A stretch of 47,382 bases of DNA from Nitrospiraceae bacterium (GCA_003599275.1 QZJG01000021.1:1-47382); one strand, 5' to 3'; positions 1-7,243 are shown, numbered from the stretch's first letter. Program-made: numbers and translations. Notes: a model not told the origin generated them from the letters alone.

Positions 1-128
1 GGGCTCCATACTTCCCCTGCAAGCCAGTTTTTAATCCATGTAAGCCTGTTTCCGGGATTGGTTAAGTTTTCAAGTATTGGAAGTGTCAGATTTTCCAATT
101 TATCTCCCTGAGATTGCTTCGTCGGCAT
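1..128 (-). CDS. Partial ORF running off the left edge, unrecognised
   Basis: An open frame starts at an ATG at 128-126 preceded by a strong AGGAGG ribosome-binding site and stays open to the window edge (about 42 codons). The visible protein begins MPTKQSQGDKLENL and continues with Leu/Asn-rich sequence and a Trp-rich stretch (RLTWIKNWLAGEVW). I do not recognise a family. The start codon and ribosome-binding site lie inside a dispersed repeat (111-193), so the repeat may have supplied translation signals to a truncated gene. It follows the 204-671 open region on the same strand. It could be non-coding; confidence is low because only the N-terminus is visible. Confidence 0.35.
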   Translation of the reverse strand, partial: MPTKQSQGDKLENLTLPILENLTNPGNRLTWIKNWLAGEVWS

Positions 129-193
129 CCTGCCTCCTCGCAATGACGACGGAAGCTCCTGTTTGTGTCATTGCGAGCGAAGCGAAGCAATCT
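111..193. repeat. Dispersed inverted repeat (CATTGCGAG...GAAGCAATCT type)
   Basis: The left arm 111-146 (AGATTGCTTCGTCGGC...CGCAATGAC) and right arm 167-193 (GTCATTGCGAGCGAAGCG...CAATCT) are imperfect inverted copies able to form a long hairpin. Repeats of this consensus are common between genes in many environmental bacterial genomes. Here one arm carries an AGGAGG and an ATG that open the partial ORF to its left. Confidence 0.7.
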
Positions 194-203
194 TTCTTTT
201 TCA

Positions 204-671
204 TCAACTTTTCCTGTTCACTTCAAGTGTTATGTCGACAGAATAATCTGCGCCCGAAATTGAAGGGAGGGATTCAATCTGCTGCTCCACTTGTGATTTT
301 GTGAACCTGCCCGTCTTCGTTATAGAGATTTCGGCGGTTACATCTCCCTGTCCGCCCAGGTTTCCCCTGAGTGAAGCGAGAAGTGTGCTCAAGTCTCCGA
401 TATTCTCCTGCTGATAGAATATCTTGTAGCTCACTTTTATTATCTCTGCGTTCTCGTACTGCTGCAACTTGACGGCAGTCTCCTCTCTAAGGCTTCCCAA
501 ACTCGTTTTTGGCGGGACTCTCAAAGAGATTGTTTCCTTTTTGGTACATATGCATGGCTCCTGCCCGCATAATGAACATCCAGAAGGCTCCGGCTTCCCG
601 GGAATGGGTACCGGCTGCTCAGGTTTTTCGGGTTTCCCCGGAACAGGTTCGGGTACACATGCTGACCCACT
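204..671 (-). pseudogene. Start-less Pro/Cys-rich open region, possibly the C-terminal remnant of an ATPase
   Basis: A 155-codon open stretch ends at a TGA at 206-204. It has a Pro/Glu/Lys-rich segment (VPEPVPGKPEKPEQPVPIPG), a cysteine motif (CSLCGQEPCIC), then a folded-looking domain (ETISLRVPPKTS ... SVDITLEVNRKS). No ATG or GTG lies in frame; the first usable start is a TTG at 524, which would remove the Cys motif. It is in the same frame as the secreted protein upstream (675-1190), separated only by tandem stops TAG TGA (677-672). The last domain vaguely resembles C-terminal tails of DUF499 ATPases, a weak impression only. It may be a gene remnant, a frameshifted gene (a GTG overlaps the TAG in another frame) or a short protein from the TTG. 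Confidence 0.45.
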
Positions 672-674
672 TCA

Positions 675-1190
675 CTACTTCTCCCCCATCTCCTTCAGCA
701 CGCGTTCATATTCCCGCGCCTTTTCTTCAGACACCCTGCCGCTGATTAAAAGGAGGATATTGCCTTTCCTGAATATCCGCCAGGCAGGGGGGCCGGGGTC
801 TTTATTCATGGAAGAATAATATCCGGCAGATTCATCGAGTTTGTCCTCTGAGTCGTAAGCGGACACCACGCCGCCGATATCGCTGCCGTATGAGGGCAGC
901 AAAAATATTACGCTCTCTTTTGCTGCGACCGCGCCTATCGTAAGCCCGGGAGTTACTTCCACAACCTCCAGTCCTTTTTCCTTAAATGCCTCTATCACTG
1001 CCCTGCTTCCCAATCTGTAAAAATATGTTTGCCGTGAATCCTGAGGCATGGGAGGAGGCGTCATTAATGGAGGATGAACGTGTTGGACGACCCTTGAAAA
1101 GGCTGGATTACCGTACGACGACATGGCAGCGATAATAAAAAAGCAGGCAATCCATTTGAATGGTTTTTGTCCGTCCATTATCAAATTCAT
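675..1190 (-). CDS. Secreted hypothetical protein
   Basis: A 171-residue protein. The N-terminus is a signal peptide: a charged start (MNLIMDGQKPFKW), hydrophobic core (IACFFIIAAMSS) and a likely cleavage site near residues 26-32. The mature part has a short proline-rich linker (HPPLMTPPPMP) and an alpha/beta domain of about 120 residues ending in a Glu/Lys-rich helix, with no cysteine and no catalytic motif I recognise. The start overlaps the stop of the small Cys protein upstream by 4 bp (ATGA), so the two are probably translationally coupled. A second ATG four codons downstream could also start it. Function unknown; an envelope location is the only supported inference. Confidence 0.75.
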   Translation of the reverse strand: MNLIMDGQKPFKWIACFFIIAAMSSYGNPAFSRVVQHVHPPLMTPPPMPQDSRQTYFYRLGSRAVIEAFKEKGLEVVEVTPGLTIGAVAAKESVIFLLPSYGSDIGGVVSAYDSEDKLDESAGYYSSMNKDPGPPAWRIFRKGNILLLISGRVSEEKAREYERVLKEMGEK

Positions 1191-1369
1191 GACGGTTTAC
1201 GTTTTTTAAGTTTAAATTTCAGACACTGCGTGCCGGATGATTCGTAAACGACAGCGGAGGGCATTTCCTTTGATTTAAAACCCATGGCCTTGCAGCCACG
1301 GGGGAATTTCTCATTCCAGGTTATGTAGAAGTAGCCGCATTTAAAGCAATTGATCGTATCTTCTTTCAT
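1187..1369 (-). CDS. Small four-Cys protein, putative zinc-binding
   Basis: A 60-residue protein with CFKCGYFYITW near the N-terminus, a third Cys in FPRGCKAMGFK and a fourth in GTQCLKF, a spacing that suits one metal site. Short proteins of this layout occur in anaerobic delta-type bacteria and are sometimes mislabelled as uracil-DNA glycosylase fragments; I see no glycosylase domain. The gene lies 21 bp after moaC on the same strand and overlaps the next gene by 4 bp, so it belongs to the moaC transcription unit. Its role is unknown; metal binding is inferred from the Cys pattern. Confidence 0.75.
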   Translation of the reverse strand: MKEDTINCFKCGYFYITWNEKFPRGCKAMGFKSKEMPSAVVYESSGTQCLKFKLKKRKPS

Positions 1370-1390
1370 ATACGATAGACGACGGACTGC

Positions 1391-1864
1391 CTACCTCTTC
1401 CATTCGCCGCTTTTACCCCCCCGTTTCTCCATAAGCATAATATCGGAAATAATCATCCCCTTGTCAACGGCCTTGCACATATCATATATTGTGAGCGCCG
1501 CCGCCGAAACAGCCGTCAGGGCCTCCATCTCAACACCTGTCTGCCCCGTGCATTTTGCCTTGGCCTCTATATCGACCTTATGCTTTTTCCCGTCAACAGT
1601 AAAATCAACTGAAACTTTATCAAGGTTCAGTTGATGACACAGGGGTATAAGCTCGCAGGTCTTTTTTGCTGCCATGATGCCTGCAAGCCTCGCAGTCTCA
1701 AAGACGTTGCCCTTTGCTATCTTACTGTCTGTAATAAGGTCCAGCGTCTCCTTTCTCATGAAGACCGTTCCCCTGGCTACCGCCTCTCTGCGGGTTGCAG
1801 GTTTATTCCCGACATCAACCATTGTTGCCTTGCCTTCCTTGTCGATATGAGTAAGTTTTTTCAT
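1391..1864 (-). CDS. moaC: Cyclic pyranopterin monophosphate synthase MoaC
   Basis: MoaC converts the 3',8-cyclo-GTP made by MoaA into cyclic pyranopterin monophosphate, the first committed intermediate of molybdenum cofactor synthesis in the cytoplasm. The 157-residue product matches the usual family length and shows the hallmarks LTHIDKEGKATMVDV near the start, the core KKTCELIPLCHQL and KCTGQTGVEMEAL. I chose the ATG at 1864 rather than more upstream in-frame codons because family members begin with this Leu-Thr-His motif and because it overlaps the stop of the upstream selenoprotein candidate by 4 bp (ATGA). Molybdenum cofactor fits an anaerobe with formate dehydrogenase-like or sulfur oxidoreductases, though none lies in this window. 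Confidence 0.96.
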   Translation of the reverse strand: MKKLTHIDKEGKATMVDVGNKPATRREAVARGTVFMRKETLDLITDSKIAKGNVFETARLAGIMAAKKTCELIPLCHQLNLDKVSVDFTVDGKKHKVDIEAKAKCTGQTGVEMEALTAVSAAALTIYDMCKAVDKGMIISDIMLMEKRGGKSGEWKR

Positions 1865-2292
1865 GACATTCCCTCCAGTATCTCTGCTGCGTCCCGAATA
1901 TATTTTGGACATAGATCGAAAATCACCCTGCTCTCGTCAGAGAGTATCTTTTTGCGGGTGTATACATCAAAGCCCATAAGGTCCCTGCATCTGAGAGCAG
2001 CGTTGCGGGACCTGAACTCCTTTAAAAATTTTCTCCCGCACTCATAAACCCTCGCATTGGCCTCTTTATCAGCGGCGTCAGCTGTCCCGTATTTTAACCC
2101 GATAATCATCAATGCGCCGGTCACTGCGCCGCAGGTTTCACCCGTCTTTCCAAGCCCTCCCCCGAAGGGATTTGCAAGCTTCAATGCCAGTTCACGATTA
2201 ATTCCAAGCTTACCCCCGTAAGCAGCAAGCAGCGACTGCGTTCAGTTGAAGCCTTTACTGAAAAGGAATTCCGCATCATCAATTTCAGACAT
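1861..2292 (-). CDS. C_GCAxxG_C_C family protein, candidate selenoprotein (UGA = Sec)
   Basis: Without recoding only a 107-residue fragment from a TTG at 2184 would be made, missing the family's N-terminal motif. Reading the in-frame TGA at 2244-2242 as selenocysteine gives a 143-residue protein from an ATG at 2292: MSEIDDAEFLFSKGFNU then TQSLLAAYGGKLGINREL. The family consensus here is GYNCAQ(A/S)V, so the UGA sits exactly at the conserved first Cys. Further family Cys residues follow in KTGETCGAVTGA, VYECGRK, LRCRDLMG and FDLCPKY. A GAGGG ribosome-binding site lies upstream of the ATG, and a perfect hairpin follows the UGA (separate entry). The family (C_GCAxxG_C_C, related to split-Soret cytochromes) is presumed redox-active. 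SelD in this window shows the organism makes selenophosphate. It is coupled to moaC by a 4-bp overlap. Confidence 0.85.
2208..2244 (-). promoter_or_regulatory. Candidate bacterial SECIS element downstream of UGA
   Basis: On the minus strand the UGA (2244-2242) is followed by a perfect 6-bp hairpin, GCTTAC (2223-2218), loop GGGG (2217-2214), GTAAGC (2213-2208). The apical loop lies about 25 nt after the UGA, within the distance expected for a bacterial SECIS bound by SelB. The hairpin is read through as part of the coding sequence (LAAYGGKL). Confidence 0.65.
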
Positions 2293-2339
2293 GCAAGTAT
2301 ATTACCCTCTGCGGGAAAAATTTTCTATACGGAACAATG

Positions 2340-2366
2340 GCAGGGCCGGGTCAAACCCGCCCCTGC
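2340..2366. repeat. Dispersed palindrome (GCAGGGGCGGGTTT...CCCGCCCCTGC type)
   Basis: GCAGGGCCGGGT (2340-2351) and ACCCGCCCCTGC (2355-2366) form an inverted repeat with one mismatch around CAA. The same palindrome family occurs inside the mod gene at 23989-24017. Here it lies between two divergent genes. Confidence 0.7.
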
Positions 2367-2389
2367 GTCATATGCTAATATATTCTTCA

Positions 2390-3712
2390 ATGAGAAGGGT
2401 TGTAATTACAGGCATCGGGGCTGTGACGCCCCTTGGCAATGATATAGAAACCACATGGGACAATTCAATAAAAGGCCTTTCCGGTATCGGCTGCATAACA
2501 AAATTCGGTCCCTCCGGACTCCACAGCAAAATTGCCGGTGAAGTAAAGGATTTTTCCCCTGAAAAATTTCTTCCCCGAAAAGATATTCAGAGACTCGATC
2601 CGTTTATACACTATGCAGTTGCAGCAGCGACAATGGCAGCGGAGGATGCGAAGCTCGTAAGTCAAGAGTCAATAGTCATGAGTCATGAGCCAAATCACCC
2701 CTCACCCCCCTTTGCTGAATGGGGAAACAACACTAACCTCTTAACTCTTAACTCCAAACTCTTAAACTCCGCAGGCGTTGTAATCGGTTCAAGCAGGGGG
2801 GGAATATCCAGCCTGAGCAGGGCCATGGAAAAACACCTTCTGAACGGTAAACCCTTTTCCGCCTACCTGATGTCGGCAAGCACAATAAACATGGCATCTT
2901 CCTGTATCTCCATGAAGTTCGGCATAAAAGGACCGGCCCTCGGCATTTCCACAGCATGCGCCTCGGGGACGAACGCAATAGGCGAAGGTTTCAGAATGAT
3001 CAGGCATGGCGAAATCGATGTTGCGCTTGCAGGCGGGGCCGATGCCCCCGTGTGCCGGTTGGCTGTTGGAGGCTACGGCGCTTCAGGCTCACTCTCGAAG
3101 AGGAACCGCGAGCCGCAAAAGGCAAGCAGGCCTTTCGATATGGACAGGGACGGCTTTGTCATTGCCGAAGGCGCCGGGGTCATTGTGCTTGAAGCCCTTG
3201 AGCATGCACTTAAGAGAGGCGCGAGGATATATGCGGAACTTGCCGGATACGGCGTCTCATCAGACGCATTTCACCAGACAAGGCCCGACAGCGATGGCGA
3301 GGCGATTGCAATCGGCAAGGCATTAAAAGACGCAAAGGTTTCTACAGAAGAAGTTGACTACATAAACGCCCATGCCACATCAACCCCGTCCGGAGACATT
3401 GCAGAGACCGGGGCAATCAAAAAAGTCTTCGGCAGGAAAGCGGATGATATTCATGTAAGTTCCTGCAAATCCATGCTGGGCCACATGTTGGGCGCTGCCG
3501 GCGCGGTGGAGGCGGCTATAACGGCTGTTTCCATCGACAGGGGAATAATTATTCCGACGATCAATCTCGACAACCCCGACCCCGGCTGCGACCTCAAGCA
3601 TGTGACGTCGGTAATCAGGCAGGAAATAAACGTTGCGGTTACAAACTCCTTCGGCTTCGGCGGAGTGAATGCGGTGCTGGTGTTGAGGAAGTTTACGGGA
3701 CAACATCGCTAA
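2390..3712 (+). CDS. fabF: Beta-ketoacyl-[acyl-carrier-protein] synthase (KAS II-like), with an in-frame repeat insertion
   Basis: Condenses acyl groups with malonyl-ACP in fatty-acid elongation. The KAS triad is present: Cys190 in STACASGTNA, His328 in NAHATSTP and His365 in KSMLGHMLGAAG (with Lys360). The 440-residue product is longer than the usual 410-415 because about 35 residues of low-complexity sequence (starting SQESIVMSHEPNHPS, ending LLTLNSKLLN) sit between helix AAEDAKLV and strand AGVVIGS, where other family members have a short loop. That segment is a dispersed non-coding repeat translated in frame. I start at ATG 2390 (MRRVVITGIGAVTPLG), the usual family start. No other fatty-acid genes lie nearby, so it could serve another condensing pathway; the symbol is by similarity only. 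Confidence 0.88.
   Translation: MRRVVITGIGAVTPLGNDIETTWDNSIKGLSGIGCITKFGPSGLHSKIAGEVKDFSPEKFLPRKDIQRLDPFIHYAVAAATMAAEDAKLVSQESIVMSHEPNHPSPPFAEWGNNTNLLTLNSKLLNSAGVVIGSSRGGISSLSRAMEKHLLNGKPFSAYLMSASTINMASSCISMKFGIKGPALGISTACASGTNAIGEGFRMIRHGEIDVALAGGADAPVCRLAVGGYGASGSLSKRNREPQKASRPFDMDRDGFVIAEGAGVIVLEALEHALKRGARIYAELAGYGVSSDAFHQTRPDSDGEAIAIGKALKDAKVSTEEVDYINAHATSTPSGDIAETGAIKKVFGRKADDIHVSSCKSMLGHMLGAAGAVEAAITAVSIDRGIIIPTINLDNPDPGCDLKHVTSVIRQEINVAVTNSFGFGGVNAVLVLRKFTGQHR
2659..2770. repeat. Low-complexity dispersed repeat translated inside fabF
   Basis: Contains iterated AGTCA/AGTCATGAG units (about 2659-2689), a CACCCCTCACCCCCCTTTG tract (about 2696-2714) and iterated CTTAACTC/CCAAACTC units (about 2739-2769). 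Similar iterated units occur in addB. The open frame is maintained and both flanks are normal ketoacyl synthase sequence, so this is an insertion that did not break the gene. Confidence 0.75.
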
Positions 3713-3734
3713 AAAAATTGCTGAAAAATATCTC

Positions 3735-3762
3735 TTGCATTCACAATATTTAATGTTATAAT
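3735..3762 (+). promoter_or_regulatory. Sigma-70-type promoter of scpA, extended -10
   Basis: TTGCAT (3735-3740), a 16-nt spacer ending in TGT, then TATAAT (3757-3762). Transcription would begin around 3768-3770, at the scpA ATG (3770), implying a leaderless or nearly leaderless mRNA. Confidence 0.7.
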
Positions 3763-3769
3763 ATCGCTG

Positions 3770-4615
3770 ATGCCGGAGGTATTAGAGACCCATTTATCTC
3801 AGGAAAAACTGCAAGACCGGGGTGAATCGACCGTTGATGTCGATACCTCGTCCCTGACGAGTTTTCATTTCAAGCTGCCCGTCTTTGAAGGCCCCCTTGA
3901 CCTGCTCCTTCACCTGATAAAAGAAAACAAGATCGATATCTACGATATTCCCATAATCGATATCACAAACCAGTACATCGGATATCTCGATCTGATGAAA
4001 GAGCTCAACCTCGAGATCGCCGGTGAGTTCCTTGTGATGGCGGCAACTCTCATACACATCAAATCTAAAATGCTCCTTCCGCCGGATGAGGAAGGTAAAG
4101 AAGAGCCTGCCGAAGACCCGAGGTCGGAGCTCGTCCAAAGACTTCTTGAGTACCAGGCCTACAAAGAGTCCTCTTTCTTTCTCAGAAAACGGGAAGACAT
4201 GTGGAAGAACATCTTCCAGCGGAGCGCTCCCTGCGAAGACGATCTTACATTTGAGCCTGAGCAGATGCTCTTTGAGGCGAACGTCTTTGATCTTATCGCC
4301 GCTTTCAAAAAGATGCTGGAGAAGGCCCCGGCACAGGCGGTCGAAATAACGAGGGAGACGCTTACGGTAACGGACAGGATAAATTTCATCATGGAACGCA
4401 TCGAAAAAGAAGACGGAATAAGATTTGAGGATTTATTTGAAGAAGGGTTTACAAAGGTCACCGTCATTGTGACATTTCTGGCCCTTCTTGAGATAATCAG
4501 GCTCGGTCTTGCAAAGATATATCAGGAAAAGGCCTTTGGGGCCATCTGGCTTATAAACCCTCAGCAGCAGGCCGATGCGGCCCCATCCGGGGAAGCCCTG
4601 GGAATGTTAATTTAA
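3770..4615 (+). CDS. scpA: Segregation and condensation protein A (kleisin of SMC-ScpAB)
   Basis: ScpA bridges SMC heads with ScpB in the bacterial condensin that compacts and separates chromosomes. The 281-residue product has the N-terminal kleisin core FKLPVFEGPLDLLLHLI at about residues 34-50, the motif IAGEFLVMAATLIHIKSKML, a middle acidic linker and a C-terminal winged-helix region (VTVIVTFLALLEIIRLGL). The first 30 residues are a less conserved Glu/Thr-rich extension. ATG 3770 is the only start in range and lies right behind a strong -10 box, with no ribosome-binding site upstream, so initiation is probably leaderless. scpB is not adjacent. The 3' end overlaps the convergent HEAT gene by 4 bp. 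Confidence 0.95.
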   Translation: MPEVLETHLSQEKLQDRGESTVDVDTSSLTSFHFKLPVFEGPLDLLLHLIKENKIDIYDIPIIDITNQYIGYLDLMKELNLEIAGEFLVMAATLIHIKSKMLLPPDEEGKEEPAEDPRSELVQRLLEYQAYKESSFFLRKREDMWKNIFQRSAPCEDDLTFEPEQMLFEANVFDLIAAFKKMLEKAPAQAVEITRETLTVTDRINFIMERIEKEDGIRFEDLFEEGFTKVTVIVTFLALLEIIRLGLAKIYQEKAFGAIWLINPQQQADAAPSGEALGMLI

Positions 4616-4995
4616 ACAAGATTTCCGCCCTTTATCGCTTCCACTGATTCAATACAGGCCTCCCTCACCATTTCATGCTTATCATTTAATGCCTCCAGCA
4701 AAAAAGGCAGGGCATCTTTGTGCCCGATAATGCCGAGAAGATATGCAGCGTCACCCCGGATGGTTGGATTCGGGTTTTTCAGGGCGGCTGCGATAACGGG
4801 GACCACCTGCAGGACATTATCTGAATTCTCCGGCATCAGCGTCTCTACGAGCGCGACCGCGCCGAGCCTGACCCTGCTCCTCTCATCCTCGATCATGGCC
4901 CCGATCAGCGGATAAAGGCTTGCATCATGTCTGAACATGTCGACTATATTGTCGAGAAAGCCGTTTTCCATGTAATCGGATATCAGTTTCTTCAT
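4612..4995 (-). CDS. HEAT-repeat protein
   Basis: A 127-residue all-helical protein from ATG 4995 (MKKLISDYMENGFLD). At least three HEAT-like helix pairs are visible: around SRVRLGAVALVETL, NPTIRGDAAYLLGIIG and HEMVREACIESVEAI, the last two with the spacing of PBS-lyase HEAT repeats (hydrophobic heptads, Gly-Asp-Ala turn). Such proteins are protein-binding scaffolds; no enzymatic motif is seen. A more upstream TTG would add 14 residues encoded by the adjacent dispersed repeat, so I prefer 4995. It is convergent with scpA (4-bp overlap), and there is no indication of a functional link. Confidence 0.75.
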   Translation of the reverse strand: MKKLISDYMENGFLDNIVDMFRHDASLYPLIGAMIEDERSRVRLGAVALVETLMPENSDNVLQVVPVIAAALKNPNPTIRGDAAYLLGIIGHKDALPFLLEALNDKHEMVREACIESVEAIKGGNLV

Positions 4996-5010
4996 CCTAA
5001 TAAAACCATT

Positions 5011-5220
5011 TATCCACAGATTAACGCAGATTGGCACAGAGTTATTAACCTAAAAACGGCAATTAACCACAGAGTACACCGGGAACACAGAGATAAAAGA
5101 ATTTATATTCAAAAATTTATTCACAATAGTTGCATCTGTTTTGCTCTCACCTGAAAGCTGGAATGACTTGATGCATTTATATATTGTCTTCTAAGCCTTT
5201 CTCTGTGAAATCTGTGGATA
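5011..5220. repeat. Dispersed repeat region (TATCCACAGATT...AATCTGTGGATA)
   Basis: The gap between the HEAT gene and selD holds TATCCACAGATT (5011-5022) and its perfect inverse AATCTGTGGATA (5209-5220), plus CACAGAG-type units between (5034-5110). This is the familiar intergenic 'ccacagag' repeat class; I see no gene in the interval. Confidence 0.65.
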
Positions 5221-5251
5221 TAACTGTCGTTCTTACGTTAATATGTTTTTA

Positions 5252-6280
5252 TTACTTTATGATGATTCTGCCTTTGCCCTTTATTGCTTCCCCGATGACC
5301 CAGTAGGACATTTTTTCTCTCTCTGCGATACGCTCGAATCGCTTCATCCCCTTTGCCGGAAGGGCAATGAGCAGGCCGCCTGACGTCTGGGGATCGGACA
5401 GCACCAGCTGGTCCTCTTTTGACATGTTTGTGGGAAAGGCAACATCCCGGCAGCAGAATTCGAGATTCCTCTGTGCCCCCTTCGGCACTGTACCCGAAGC
5501 GGCGAATTTTTTAACGCCGTTCATCAGAGGGACCCTGTCATTAACAATCACGAGATCGACCTTCGAGCTTTTTGCCATATTCAGTCCGTGTCCCAGCAGG
5601 CCGAATCCGGTTACATCGGTGGCCGCATGGGAACCTGAGAGCACAGCGGCCTTCGATGCCGCTTTATTAAGCTGAAGCATGGAGGCGACAACTCTCTTTA
5701 AGGCTGCGCCTTTCACCTTCCCGCGCTTGAACGCGGAAGTGAGGATACCGGTCCCGACAGGTTTCGTGAGAATGAGTATATCTCCGGGCAACACCCCATC
5801 TACTTTCAGGATCGTTTTTTCATCGACTACGCCGGTAATGGCAAGGCCGAACTTGAATTCCCTGTCCTCAATGCTGTGACCGCCGATCAGACATGCGCCC
5901 GACTCCCCGAGTTTTTCGATAGCGCCTTTCAAAAGACGTCTTATTACAGGCGGGCCGAAATCGCAGGATGAGAAGCCGAGAAAGGCAAGGGCCGAAAGTG
6001 GCGTGCCGCCCATTGCATAGACATCGCTCACCGCATTCGCAGCGCATATGGCGCCGAATGTATAAGGGTCATCAACAATGGGCGTGATGACGTCTATGGT
6101 CTCAACAAGCAGGTTCCCCTTTTTGAGACGCAATACGCCCGCGTCATCTCCGGGGCCGACTACGACCCTCTGATGTTTACACTTGTGCAGGTCTGCAAGG
6201 ATTTCCGAAAGGTCCGCCGGACCTAACTTTGCAGCTCAACCGCCCGCTGTTACATTCTGTGTAAGTCTGATCTTTTTCAT
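5252..6280 (-). CDS. selD: Selenide, water dikinase SelD, selenocysteine-containing
   Basis: SelD makes selenophosphate from selenide and ATP, the selenium donor for tRNA-Sec and selenouridine. The full protein starts at ATG 6280 and reads MKKIRLTQNVTAGG, then UGA at 6238-6236 (residue 15, Sec), then AAKLGPADLSEIL, matching the glycine-rich active-site loop of SelD in which Sec or Cys is essential, followed by Lys. Downstream are VVVGPGDDAGV, the ATP-binding core and GGQTSGP-like DPQTSGGLLIALP near the C-terminus. With Sec the length is 342, as in the family; ignoring the UGA would give a protein lacking its catalytic loop. A sigma-70 promoter lies immediately upstream with almost no leader. 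selA, selB and selC are not in the window. Confidence 0.95.
6210..6238 (-). promoter_or_regulatory. Candidate SECIS element in selD
   Basis: After the UGA (6238-6236) the minus strand carries AGGTCC (6224-6219), loop GGC, GGACCT (6215-6210), a perfect 6-bp stem lying 12-26 nt downstream. The placement matches bacterial SECIS elements and resembles the hairpin behind the UGA at 2244. Confidence 0.65.
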
Positions 6281-6292
6281 AACGTGACTATA

Positions 6293-6321
6293 ATGATACT
6301 GGAATTTTTTTCATGTGTCAA
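6293..6321 (-). promoter_or_regulatory. Sigma-70 promoter of selD
   Basis: On the minus strand TTGACA (6321-6316), a 17-nt spacer and TATCAT (6298-6293, one mismatch to consensus). The predicted transcript start near 6286 leaves only about six bases before the selD ATG, and no ribosome-binding site is present. Confidence 0.65.
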
Positions 6322-6395
6322 AATACGCGGGGCTGCAGTGTTGCCGGACCGTCCCGATTTACTTTTTTACCCGCTCTCTGCAAAAATATACGTCC

Positions 6396-6728
6396 ATGCA
6401 GGAACTTCACCGGACAGAAGAAATAGTGGTCTTTATTACGGCGCCGCATGAGGACCTGGCCGCCTCGATAGCCCGTGCGCTTGTGGAATCAAGGCTTGCG
6501 GCGTGTGCGAATATCATAAAGGGAATCCGCTCCATATACGCCTGGCAGGGCAAGATCGAAGACGATTCGGAAGTCCTCATGATCGTGAAAACAAGGCGTG
6601 AGCTTTTTGATGCATTGTCGGCAAAAGTAAAGGAGCTTCACAGCTACGAAGTACCTGAAATTATTGCTCTCCCTGTCACAGCCGGTTCAGAGGATTATCT
6701 GAAATGGCTGAGGGAGTCAACAGAGTGA
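6396..6728 (+). CDS. cutA: Divalent-cation tolerance protein CutA
   Basis: CutA1 is a small cytoplasmic trimeric protein, structurally PII-like, linked to copper and divalent cation tolerance; its exact biochemical role is unsettled. The 110-residue product shows the family signature ARALVESRLAACANII, followed by SIYAWQGKIEDDSEVLMIVKT and SYEVPEIIALPV. I choose ATG 6396 (MQELHRTEE) because homologues begin just before the first strand (IVVFITAP); an upstream extension would be unrelated sequence. It is divergent from selD and 26 bp before the OsmC-like gene, probably co-transcribed with it. Confidence 0.93.
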   Translation: MQELHRTEEIVVFITAPHEDLAASIARALVESRLAACANIIKGIRSIYAWQGKIEDDSEVLMIVKTRRELFDALSAKVKELHSYEVPEIIALPVTAGSEDYLKWLRESTE

Positions 6729-6754
6729 ATACTAACGGAGGTAATTGAGCAACC

Positions 6755-7219
6755 ATGGATGAAAAACACGTAGAAGACCTGGAAGAATCTCTTGAGGGAT
6801 ATAAAAAAAAGATACTGGAAGTAAACAAGGGCTTTCTGGAATGGGACAAAGACCTCATATTCAGGGTAAGAACGCAAATGGGTTATGAAATTGATTACGA
6901 CGCAAATTTACAGTGGGGCTGCGCCCCTACCGAAACGCTTTTAACAAGCGTTGCAGGATGCATGGCCATTGATGTGTTCTATTTTCTGAAAAAAATGAAG
7001 GCGGACATCAAGGATTTCAGGATCAATTTTACAGGTGTAAGAAAGTCCGAGCCGCCACAGTATTACAAATCCATTGATCTGGTTATTAATGTTTCGGGAA
7101 GCGGGATTACCCCGAAAAAACTGGACCGGGCAATATCCCTTTCACAGGACAAATACTGCTCTGTTTACAATGCCCTGCGCAAGGACATCGAGGTCAACGT
7201 AAGCTACAATATAAAGTGA
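6755..7219 (+). CDS. OsmC family (peroxiredoxin-like) protein
   Basis: OsmC/Ohr proteins reduce peroxides or handle reactive thiol species through two Cys residues. The 154-residue product carries both: the helix TSVAGCMAIDVFYFL and the later QDKYCSVYNAL, at the usual OsmC spacing. Its N-terminal 25 residues (MDEKHVEDLEESLEGYKKK) are charged and less conserved. The YhfA/OsmC type with GC(M)A in the helix is common in sulfur anaerobes, where it may act on sulfur or selenium species; that is inference. A GGAGG lies 13 bases before the ATG, a rather long spacing. It follows cutA in one transcription unit and ends in a strong terminator. Confidence 0.9.
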   Translation: MDEKHVEDLEESLEGYKKKILEVNKGFLEWDKDLIFRVRTQMGYEIDYDANLQWGCAPTETLLTSVAGCMAIDVFYFLKKMKADIKDFRINFTGVRKSEPPQYYKSIDLVINVSGSGITPKKLDRAISLSQDKYCSVYNALRKDIEVNVSYNIK

Positions 7220-7243
7220 GCTGATACGAGTGTCTAAATAATT

